From: Palsa-504 sp963742795
Lineage (GTDB): Bacteria > Actinomycetota > Actinomycetes > Streptosporangiales > Streptosporangiaceae
Length of the DNA: 64,000 nt
Assembly (NCBI GenBank): GCA_963742795.1
Contig: CAVUNL010000031.1
Location: 588,772-652,771, forward strand
Direction of reading: 5' to 3'
Shown here: piece by piece, positions 19,404-26,435 of the stretch
How positions within the stretch are numbered: position 1 is the first letter of the stretch
How the letters are laid out: every line of letters starts with the position of its first letter
Position numbers and translations under genes: made by a program
Notes under the pieces: generated by a model
Seen by the model: only the letters and a program-made list of their open reading frames with translations
Databases searched by the model: none
Told to the model about the DNA's origin: nothing

Positions 19404-20318
19404 ATGACGGAGGAAATCACCGTCGGCGACATCGCCGTGCGGATCCCGAACGCCGGGAAGGTCCTGTTCCCGGACGACGGGATCACCAAAGGGGACCTGG
19501 CCCGGTACTACGCGGATATCGCCGGGCGGATGCTGCCGTGGCTGCGCGACCGGCCGATCACGATGATGCGCTACCCCGACGGCCTGGCCGGCCAGCGGAT
19601 CGTCCAGAAGAACGTCCCCGCGTACTTCCCGGACTGGATCCGCCGGGTCGAGGTGCCAAAGGAAGGCGGGACGGTCGAGCAGGCGATCTGCGACAAGCCG
19701 GCCGACCTGGTCTACCTGGCCGGCCAGGCCTGCATCGAGGTACACGCGTTCACCAGCCGCGCCGACCAGCTCGACTCTCCGGACCAGATGGTCTTCGACT
19801 TCGACCCGCCGGACGTCAAGCATTTCAGCCAGGTCCGGCAGGCGGCGCTATGGGCCCGTGAGCTGCTTGATGGCGAACTCGGCCTGACCAGCTACGTCCG
19901 GACCACCGGCGGCCGCGGCCTGCACGTCCACGTGGCCCTCGATAGGCGGGCCAGCTTCGACCCGGTCCGGGAGTTCACGCATCGTGCGGCGGCCCTGCTG
20001 GCCAGCAGGCATCCGGACGTCATCACCGCTGAGCAGCGCAAGGACAAGCGGGGCGAGCGGGTCTACGCCGACGTCATGCGCAACGCCTACGCCCAGCTGG
20101 TGGTGGCCTCCTATTCGGTCCGCGCCCGGCCCGGTGCGCCGGTAGCCACGCCGCTGAGCTGGCCGGAAGTGGAGAGTGTCACGCTGGAACCGGGCCAGTT
20201 CACCGTCTCGACGATCCGGGCCAGGCTGGACAAAGCCGGCGACCCGTGGGACGGTTTTGCCCGCTCCAGGTCCGGCCTGACCCAGGCGTCGAAACGCCTC
20301 GCCGATCTGGCCCGCTGA
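19404..20318 (+). CDS. ligD: LigD-type DNA polymerase/primase domain protein (NHEJ)
   Basis: 304 residues, a stand-alone polymerase domain of the LigD family (archaeo-eukaryotic primase fold), which fills gaps in non-homologous end joining. The catalytic acid pair is in MVFDFDPPD near residue 133, and the third Asp lies in the later segment (ERVYADVMRNAY). N-terminal VRIPNAGKVLFPDDGITKGD is characteristic. Neither ligase nor nuclease domains are present, as usual in actinomycetes that split LigD. No Ku gene is in the window. Flanked by CBS-pair genes on the same strand. Confidence 0.92.
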   Translation: MTEEITVGDIAVRIPNAGKVLFPDDGITKGDLARYYADIAGRMLPWLRDRPITMMRYPDGLAGQRIVQKNVPAYFPDWIRRVEVPKEGGTVEQAICDKPADLVYLAGQACIEVHAFTSRADQLDSPDQMVFDFDPPDVKHFSQVRQAALWARELLDGELGLTSYVRTTGGRGLHVHVALDRRASFDPVREFTHRAAALLASRHPDVITAEQRKDKRGERVYADVMRNAYAQLVVASYSVRARPGAPVATPLSWPEVESVTLEPGQFTVSTIRARLDKAGDPWDGFARSRSGLTQASKRLADLAR

Positions 20319-20393
20319 TTTCGCCGGGTGGCCGCCTGCCGTTTGCCCGCGCTGGCCTGGGGTAGCGGCTGACGTCATCGCAGGAGGTGAACC

Positions 20394-20813
20394 ATGACAA
20401 GGAAAGTGCGGGAGATCATGTCGGCCGCGCCGGTGTGCATGGCGGCCAGCGAATCGGTGTCGGCCGCCGCGAAGGCCATGAAGGAGCGGGGGATCGGTAC
20501 CGTGCTGGTGCTGTCCGGGGGGCGGCTGGCCGGGCTCGTCACCGACCGGGACATCGCGATCCGGGTACTGGCCGAGAACCGCGACCCGCTCACCACGCGT
20601 CTGGACGACATATACAGCACCGAACTGGCCGTGCTCAGCCCTGACGACGCCGTGGAAACGGCCACTCGGATTGTCCGTGACCGGGCCGTGCGCCGCCTGC
20701 CGGTCATGGCTGACGGCACCCCGGTAGGCGTGGTGTCCATCGGCGACTTGGCCCTGGACAAAGACGAGCGATCGGCCCTGTCGCAGATCTCAGCCGCCGC
20801 GGTGCCGGACTGA
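20394..20813 (+). CDS. CBS-pair protein
   Basis: 139 residues, two CBS motifs (MSAAPVCMAASESVSAAAKA with GLVTDRDIAIRVL, and LAVLSPDDAVETATRIV with GVVSIGDLAL). Same architecture and motif spacing as the protein at 18947, so the two are probably paralogues. GGAGGTG at 20381-20387 is the Shine-Dalgarno. Role probably energy or redox sensing; no partner domain is attached. Confidence 0.9.
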   Translation: MTRKVREIMSAAPVCMAASESVSAAAKAMKERGIGTVLVLSGGRLAGLVTDRDIAIRVLAENRDPLTTRLDDIYSTELAVLSPDDAVETATRIVRDRAVRRLPVMADGTPVGVVSIGDLALDKDERSALSQISAAAVPD

Positions 20814-20816
20814 TTC

Positions 20817-20876
20817 AACAGTTCCGGACGTAATCGTGCTCGGCTGAACAGTTCTTGACGGAATCGTGCCCGACTG
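20817..20876 (+). repeat. Two 30-bp direct repeats
   Basis: AACAGTTCCGGACGTAATCG (first 20 bases) starts at 20817 and AACAGTTCTTGACGGAATCG at 20847, each followed by a similar 10 bases; a degenerate third partial copy follows. They lie in the promoter region of the gene at 20987, and the second copy contains TTGACG, a -35-like hexamer. Confidence 0.5.
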
Positions 20877-20986
20877 AGTCGTGCGCGTAATCGAGCCGGT
20901 AAGCTGCACCTGACGCCGTTTGTGGCCAGAACGCGGGGGTAGGCGGTAGTTCCGCACCCGCGTTCATCATGGTGCTAGGAGTTTGT

Positions 20987-21472
20987 GTGAGTCTGCCCGC
21001 CTCGCAGCAGCGTGTTCTCGATCGCATGGAAGGCGCGCTGCAGGCCAGCGAGCCTCAGCTGGTTTCGATGTTCTCCATTTTCACCCGGATTAACGCAGAC
21101 GAACCGGTCGGTGCGGAGCCGCTGGCCCGGCCGCGGCCGCGGCGGCTCCGGTGGCTGCGGGCGGGGACGACCATCTACGCGTTCGTGCTGGTCCCTGTCA
21201 TGTTCGCGATGATCACCATCGGCGCCCTGCTCAGCAGCCGGGCACACAGCGTGGCCACCTGTGAGACCGGGTACTCGGCGGGTGGCGCATCGCCCTGGGC
21301 CGCAAGGCCCTGGTGCCAGACGACCATCCAGAAGACGACCGCCTCGGGCGCGCGCCTGGCGTCCTGCGCCGCCCGGATCCCGGCTATCCGCTTCGTCACC
21401 CGGTCCAGCGAGCCGCTGGGTCCGCCCGCGAAGGCGGAAGCGGCGACGGCGGGACCGCCCGCCGCCTGCTAG
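20987..21472 (+). CDS. DUF3040-like small membrane protein
   Basis: 161 residues from GTG 20987, with TAGGAG five bases before it. The N-terminus (SLPASQQRVLDRMEGALQAS) resembles the DUF3040-type segment of actinobacterial proteins, followed by a basic linker and one membrane segment (TIYAFVLVPVMFAMITIGAL, residues ~60-80). The Cys-containing C-terminal half (CETG, WCQTT, SCAAR) is unfamiliar. Function unknown. Confidence 0.6.
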   Translation: MSLPASQQRVLDRMEGALQASEPQLVSMFSIFTRINADEPVGAEPLARPRPRRLRWLRAGTTIYAFVLVPVMFAMITIGALLSSRAHSVATCETGYSAGGASPWAARPWCQTTIQKTTASGARLASCAARIPAIRFVTRSSEPLGPPAKAEAATAGPPAAC

Positions 21473-21510
21473 TCCGAGCCAGGCCCGCCGCCACAGGCGG
21501 CCAGGCAAGC

Positions 21511-22221
21511 ATGGAGGGCCCGTTGCCGATCGAGCACCTCGGGTACGAGGCGGCCGAGCTGCTGAGCCTCACCAACGGTTCCGAGGCCCGGTCGCTGAAC
21601 CGGCTCGCCGAGCTGGCGGCCTGGCAGGTACCGGCCTGCGCCGGAGCCCACGCGGCGGTCTGGCGTGACGGCGAGGTGATCGGCGCCGCGGCCACCCACC
21701 CGGACCTGGCCGAGCTCGCGGACCTCCAGTTGGACCTGGGACGCGGACCGCTCGTCGCCGCGGCCGATGAGGGCCTCCCGGTCAGCTGCCCTGACACGCT
21801 GGCGGAGACCCGCTGGCCTGAGTACGCGGCGGCGGCGCTGCGCCGCAGCGTGCGGTGCTCGGTCCACCTGGTGCGAGAACTCCCGCGCGGCGCCCTGGTC
21901 CTGTCCCTGTTCGGGGTCCGGCCCGGCGTGCTCGACGTCCAGTCCAACCCCATGGCCGATACGCTGGCCGCCTTCGGCGGCGCGATGCTGACCAACGCGA
22001 CGGCCTATGGCCAGGCCCAGCGGACGGCCAACCAGCTGCAGGACGCCGTGGTGGCCCGCTCCGTGGTCGATCAGGCCAAGGGCGTTCTGATGCACGCGCT
22101 CGGCTGCGACGCGGACGACGCGCTGCGGCGGCTGCGCCAGGAATCCCAGCGCCGCCACATCAAGGTCACCGAGGTGGCCGCCGAGGTCGTGGCCCGGCGC
22201 TCCCGGCCCGGCCCGCCGTAG
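21511..22221 (+). CDS. GAF-ANTAR RNA-binding regulator
   Basis: 236 residues. A GAF-like sensor (residues ~15-160) is followed by an ANTAR domain (~175-230) with the pattern VVARSVVDQAKGVLMHALGC and the downstream helix ALRRLRQESQRRH. ANTAR proteins bind paired RNA hairpins and prevent termination. The start could be ATG 21511 or TTG 21523; GGAGGG at 21513-21518 favours the latter. Divergent convergence with the phosphatase gene at 22232 (11 bases between stops) places it in the signalling region. Confidence 0.85.
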   Translation: MEGPLPIEHLGYEAAELLSLTNGSEARSLNRLAELAAWQVPACAGAHAAVWRDGEVIGAAATHPDLAELADLQLDLGRGPLVAAADEGLPVSCPDTLAETRWPEYAAAALRRSVRCSVHLVRELPRGALVLSLFGVRPGVLDVQSNPMADTLAAFGGAMLTNATAYGQAQRTANQLQDAVVARSVVDQAKGVLMHALGCDADDALRRLRQESQRRHIKVTEVAAEVVARRSRPGPP

Positions 22222-22231
22222 TCCGGGGCGG

Positions 22232-24126
22232 CTAGTCCGGGGGCGCCTTCACCTTCGCCACCAGGATCGTCATGTCATCACGCAGCTCGTCCTGGGAGAA
22301 GCTGCTGACCAGGCTCTGCACCATGCGGGCGGTCTCCGCGGCGGACCGGCCCGCCAGGCCGGCCAGCTCGTCGGGCAGGCTGTCCTCGAAGTAGCGCATG
22401 TCCGGGCTGCGCGCGTCCGTGACTCCGTCGGAGTAGAAGAACAGCAGGTCGTCCTCGCCGAGCTCGAGCTCCTCGGCGTGCGGGTCGGCGTCGGGAAACA
22501 AGCCCAGCGGCAGCCCCCCGCCGCTCAGCACGTCGACCCGGCCGTCCGGCCGCACCAGGGCCGGCCCGGGTGCCCGGCGCTGGCCAGCGTGACGTGCAGC
22601 CGGCCGCCGTCCCAGCGCAGGTAGGCGAGCTTGGCCGTCACAAAGCGGTCCTCGTAATCGCCGGCCAGCATGACCTCGTTGACCCGGGCCAGCACGTCCA
22701 CGGGGTCCGGATTCCAGTGCGCGAGAACCCGGATCGCGTGCCGGGCGGCCGCGGTCATCGCGGCGGCCTCCTGCCCCTTGCCGCACACATCGCCGACCGT
22801 GATGGCCCAGCCGCCCTCGACCGGGAACACGTCGTAGAAGTCACCGCTGACTTCCAGCCCCTCGCTGGCCGGCTGGTACGCCGCGAACAGATCGAGCCCC
22901 GGGACCTCCGGAAGCCTGGCCGGCAGCAGGCTGCTCTGCAGGGCCTCGGCCGCCGCGGCCCGGTGCCGGAACATGCGATCGACCCGGATGGCCACGCCGA
23001 GGTGCTGGCCCAGGTCCTCGGCCAGCCCCAGGTCGGCGATATCGAAGCGCCCTTCGCCGGCCGTGCGGGCCAGGGTGAGCGCGCCGTAGTTGGTCAGGCC
23101 GTCGGTGATCGGGACGCTGATCAGCGAGGTCGCGCCGAGCAGCATCAGCAGCGGCGTCCCGTCCTCCGTAGTACCGAGAATCCCGGTGTCATCCGCGTGG
23201 GCCAGCACCACCGAGGTGCCCGCGGCGTGCACCTGCCCGGGTGCCGAGGCGGGCTGCGGATCCAGGGCCCGTACCTTCCTGGCCAGTTCCTGGGAGGGTT
23301 GGTCTTGGGGGCCGATCACGAACTGGCGGCGCAGCAGGTCCGCCCGCTCGATGTCGATGATCACCCAGCTCGCGACGTCCCCGGCCAGTAGCCGGGCGCA
23401 GCGCTGGAGGGTGACCGCCTCACTGAACGTGCTGTTGTCGAGCAGCAGTCTGGTCACCGCCGTGACCATGTCCATCCGGCGGGTCATGGCCCGGATGACG
23501 TCGTCTCCGGGGGGAGGACTTCCCCGCTCACGGCTGGCCTGCCCGGCCCCCCGTACCCCCTGGGTGGGCTCGGCCGCGGTGACCACGAGCAGCCGCGCGC
23601 CGTCCTGCATGGTGATGACGTCCGCGACCAAGGTGGCGTCGACCGGGCCGTCCGGGCCGAGCAGCCTGCACTCCACCTGCCGCGCCGTTCCCGTCCGCGC
23701 GGCCGCGGCGAGCTGGCTCTTGACCGCCGCCCGGGACGGCAGGTCGACGAAGGCGGTCAGGGCCCGGCCGGTCGCGTAGCCGGGCGGCGCGCCGATCAGC
23801 TGGCCGGCCCGGCCGTTCGCGCGCCGCACCGTGCCGTCCGGCTCGAGCACGAACAACGGCGCGGGCGCGTGCTGGAACACGGCTCGCAGCAGGGCCCGTT
23901 CCACGCTGAGCGAATCGGCCGGGCCCGCCGGCGTGGTCTCGCCCAGGCCGGTCTCGGCCAGCTTGGTCAGGACCTCGACGGCGGCGTCGAGTTCGGCGAA
24001 CGCGGCATCGAGCAGGGCCCGCGGATCGGCGCCGGGCATCGCCGCGGCTTGGCGGAGCGCGTCACGCCGCCCCGCCAGGTCGCCGAGGTCAGCGTACGAG
24101 CCGTCCGTCCGGGTGTCTTGCGGCAT
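22232..24126 (-). CDS. PAS-GAF-SpoIIE (PP2C) phosphatase, with one frameshift
   Basis: Serine phosphatase of the RsbU/SpoIIE type, which dephosphorylates STAS anti-anti-sigma factors. Parts in order: coiled N-terminus, PAS (~85-195), a G-tract insertion (GVRGAGQASRERGSPPPG), GAF (~215-385), then PP2C (from ~400) with SGDFYDVFPVEGGWAITVGD and CGKGQEAAAMTA as metal-binding motifs. The PP2C domain changes frame after LASAGHPG near base 22565; PALVRPDGRV and FYSDGVTDARSP follow in another frame, so one base is missing. Corrected length is ~630 residues. Its likely partners, the STAS protein (35415) and the RsbW-like kinase (35897), are in the window. Confidence 0.85.
23508..23562 (-). repeat. G-tract palindromic repeat, copy C
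   Basis: On the minus strand AGGGGGTACGGGGGG ... CCTCCCCCC, a single more diverged unit lying between the PAS and GAF domains of the phosphatase. Encodes GVRGAGQASRERGSPPPG, similar to the GVRGDGSP stretch that copy B adds to FabD. Confidence 0.5.
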
Positions 24127-24208
24127 CTCTCCCGATCATCGCCCCTCGTGCCGGGCCCCCTGAGCCGACTCAATAGTACTGGCGACAGAACCGCACTAAT
24201 GCACAAGT

Positions 24209-24238
24209 ATCCGCCGGGGCAATATCGCCCCGGCGGAT
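24209..24238 (-). terminator. Hairpin downstream of the GlsB-type gene
   Basis: ATCCGCCGGGGC (24209-24220) pairs perfectly with GCCCCGGCGGAT (24227-24238) around a 6-base loop. It lies 27 bases after the stop at 24265 on the minus strand and also before the phosphatase gene, so it may terminate the gene group at 24265-25960. Confidence 0.7.
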
Positions 24239-24264
24239 GTCGAGCGCCTAGCTACAACGCGGGT

Positions 24265-24564
24265 CTACCAGCGCCAGCGCGCGGACCGGCGGCGGCGGGT
24301 ACGGTAGCGGCCGTAGCCGCGGGTGGTGAACGCGCTGACCAGCAGGGCCGCCGCGACCAGCGCGACGACGAAGGTGATCACCGTGTGCCCGACGCCAATG
24401 ATGGCGGTGGTGATAATCCCGCCCAGCAGCGCGGCCACAACGCCGATGAGGATCGTCATTATCAGCCCGATGTGCTGACGCCCCGGCACGAGCAGCCGTG
24501 CCAGCCCGCCGATCACTAGCCCGATCAGGAGCCAGACGATGATGACGGAAGCGGTGAGTGTCAT
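24265..24564 (-). CDS. GlsB/YeaQ/YmgE family membrane protein
   Basis: 99 residues with three predicted membrane segments (IIVWLLIGLVIGGLARLLV, GLIMTILIGVVAALLGGII, and TVITFVVALVAAALLV). The GLARLLVPGRQ motif and Gly-rich helix 2 fit this family of stress-associated small membrane proteins. The C-terminus is strongly basic (RGYGRYRTRRRRSARWRW). It lies downstream of the sigma factor on the same strand, which suggests stress-linked expression. Confidence 0.85.
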   Translation of the reverse strand: MTLTASVIIVWLLIGLVIGGLARLLVPGRQHIGLIMTILIGVVAALLGGIITTAIIGVGHTVITFVVALVAAALLVSAFTTRGYGRYRTRRRRSARWRW

Positions 24565-24624
24565 GACCTCTCCTAGTAATGCATTTACGGTTCCGTTCGT
24601 TACGCGGTGGGTGTGTTACGCACC

Positions 24625-25056
24625 TCAGTCCTCGTACACGTCCTCCACGATCTCGGTCTCGCCGGGGCGCGGGCCGAGCGGCTCGCCATGGGGCTCGCCA
24701 AGGGGCTCAGAGGACAGATTCCGGGTGGCGTCGAGGTGGGTGCCCGCCTCGGGGCTGCCGAACGCGCCCGGGGCGGGCAGGCCGGCCTGCACCCGAGTGT
24801 TGGCCGGATTGCGGTTGGCGTAGGTCGGGTAAACGACCTCTTCGACCTGGCGGCCCGGCCGCCAGCGGGCCTGCCGGACGAACAGCCGCCGGCCGACCCA
24901 GCCGTAGCCGCGGCGCGGGACGGCCAGCCCGAGGATGCCGATGATCATGATCACGTAGCCGGCGGTGTGCAGGTTGAAGACAGAGGTATTCGTCGTCACG
25001 GCGAAGGCGAGGATCGCCCCGATGCCGATCAGTACGAGTCCCATACCAGTTTTCAT
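24625..25056 (-). CDS. DUF6458-type membrane protein
   Basis: 143 residues. The N-terminus MKTGMGLVLIGIGAILAFAV and the second segment AGYVIMIIGILGLAV are two membrane helices with the spacing of small actinobacterial DUF6458 proteins. A Shine-Dalgarno (AGGACC) precedes the ATG. The C-terminal ~70 residues are hydrophilic, with a repeated EPLGEPHGEPLG stretch, probably disordered. Located between the sigma factor and the GlsB-type gene. Function unknown. Confidence 0.7.
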   Translation of the reverse strand: MKTGMGLVLIGIGAILAFAVTTNTSVFNLHTAGYVIMIIGILGLAVPRRGYGWVGRRLFVRQARWRPGRQVEEVVYPTYANRNPANTRVQAGLPAPGAFGSPEAGTHLDATRNLSSEPLGEPHGEPLGPRPGETEIVEDVYED

Positions 25057-25090
25057 GAGGGTCCTTCCGCTATGTGAACGCCCGGGCCCG

Positions 25091-25960
25091 TCACCCTGCC
25101 GCCGCGGTCAAGGTGGAGGGGGAGGGCTCTTCAGGCGGATCGACCAGCTTGCTTCTCAGGTGCGCCAGGGCTCGGGCCAGAAGCCGGGAGACGTGCATCT
25201 GGGAGATGCCGAGCCGGTCGCCGATCTCCGTCTGAGTGAGGTTGCCGTAATACCGCATCACCAAGATGCGCTGCTCGCGTTCGGGCAGCTCGTCCCAGTG
25301 GGCGTTGACGGACTCCATGTCGATCGTGTGCGCGACGCCCGGGTCGTCATCGCCGAGCACGTCGGCCAGCAGCGCCGGGTCCTCGCGGTCGGACAGCGGA
25401 GCATCCAGCGAGTAGGTGCTGAACACCAGGTCGGCCTGGCGGGCCTCCCGCATGTCGTCTTCGCTGACCCCGAGCCGCTCGGCGAGTTCGTCCTCGGCAG
25501 GCTCGCGGCCCAGCTGATGGGTGAGTTCCTCGTTGGCCTTGCGCAGCTCAAGCAGCAGCTCCTGAGCCGACCGGCGAACGTGGATCTGCCAGCGCTTGTC
25601 CCGGAAGTGGCGCTTGATCTCGCCGCTGACGCATGGCTGGGCGTAGGCGGACAGGCTGTCGCCGACCTCGGGGTCGTAGTTGTTGATCGCCTTGAGCAGG
25701 CCGACGTAGCCGACCTGCATGAGGTCCTCGGTGGGCTCCGGGCTGCCGCGGTACTGCCGTACGCACGAGCGGACCAGCTTGGCGTAGCGGTCCACGATTA
25801 TCTCGCAGGCGGCGGCCCGCAGCTCGCTGTCGCGGGGCAGTGAGCGGACCTTGGCCAGCAAGGCGTTGTCGCTCAGCTCCTTCAGCTCCGCGCGCGAACC
25901 GGGCTGGAGGTCGGCGCCGATGGCGTCTGCGGTCGGCCGCCGGAGCGTTCCCTTCGTCAA
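25091..25960 (-). CDS. RNA polymerase sigma factor, SigB/SigF/SigG type
   Basis: 289 residues. Region 2 (RSCVRQYRGSPEPTEDLMQV then GYVGLLKAINNYDPE), region 3 (around HVRRSAQELLLEL) and region 4 (LPEREQRILVMRYYGNLTQT with the HTH EIGDRLGISQMHVSRLL) are complete. This subgroup is held by RsbW-like anti-sigma kinases and freed by STAS proteins. Both types of partner and two PP2C phosphatases are encoded within 15 kb, so this is the most likely target of the local partner-switching set. Divergent from whiB, with a CRP-like site between them. Confidence 0.93.
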   Translation of the reverse strand: MTKGTLRRPTADAIGADLQPGSRAELKELSDNALLAKVRSLPRDSELRAAACEIIVDRYAKLVRSCVRQYRGSPEPTEDLMQVGYVGLLKAINNYDPEVGDSLSAYAQPCVSGEIKRHFRDKRWQIHVRRSAQELLLELRKANEELTHQLGREPAEDELAERLGVSEDDMREARQADLVFSTYSLDAPLSDREDPALLADVLGDDDPGVAHTIDMESVNAHWDELPEREQRILVMRYYGNLTQTEIGDRLGISQMHVSRLLARALAHLRSKLVDPPEEPSPSTLTAAAG

Positions 25961-26036
25961 CGTGATCTCCCTGGAACCCTTGGAATTTACGGACGGGTAG
26001 GGTGTGCCCGACCCAGAGCGAATAAACGTAAGCCGA

Positions 26037-26052
26037 TGTGAGGATCGTCACA
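26037..26052. promoter_or_regulatory. CRP/FNR-type palindrome between sigma factor and whiB
   Basis: TGTGAGGATCGTCACA matches TGTGA-N6-TCACA exactly. It lies 82 bases before the whiB start and 77 bases before the divergent sigma-factor start. In M. tuberculosis the CRP homologue controls whiB1 through the same kind of site. Binding here is an inference. Confidence 0.55.
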
Positions 26053-26133
26053 TTTAGACCGCGTTCGACGGGGAAGCCGAGCGTCAGCTCAGATCGATCC
26101 CGAAACACTGTGACGACCTCGTGAGGACACGCG

Positions 26134-26435
26134 ATGACCGCGACTGGAAGTGCTCAGGACTGGCGGTCGGCGGCCGCTTGCCGGTCGGCAGACCCGGACC
26201 TGTTCTTCCCCATCTCCGCGACCGACCCGGCCGCGCGGCAGATCGCGCGGGCCAAGACGATCTGCGCAGGCTGCGGAGTGCGGCGGGAGTGCCTGGAGTT
26301 CGCGCTGACCCGCGAGCAGAACTACGGCATCTGGGGCGGGACTACCGCCGAGGACCGGCAACGCGACCGGCGGCGCAGGCGGCGGGCGGCCGCGGCGGCC
26401 GCCAAGCGGACGGTCGCGGCGTTACCGCCGGATGA
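26134..26435 (+). CDS. whiB: WhiB-family iron-sulfur regulator (3' end uncertain)
   Basis: WhiB proteins bind a [4Fe-4S] cluster and sigma region 4. The four cysteines are present: one in AAACRSADPDLFFP and three in CAGCGVRREC. The GIWGG turn and a basic tail (RQRDRRRRRRAAAAAA) follow. The start ATG is supported by GAGGA upstream. In its own frame the ORF does not stop after the tail but continues to 26931, antisense to the kinase gene, which is implausible; a one-base deletion in the GC-rich tail would bring in the TGA at 26433-26435, giving ~100 residues. The DWR start and spacing resemble WhiB1. Confidence 0.8.

Noticed and set aside
25961..26036. SigB-type promoter upstream of the sigma gene (GTTT, 14 bases, GGGCAC on the minus strand)
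   Set aside because: The -10 element matches GGGTAT poorly; not enough to claim autoregulation.
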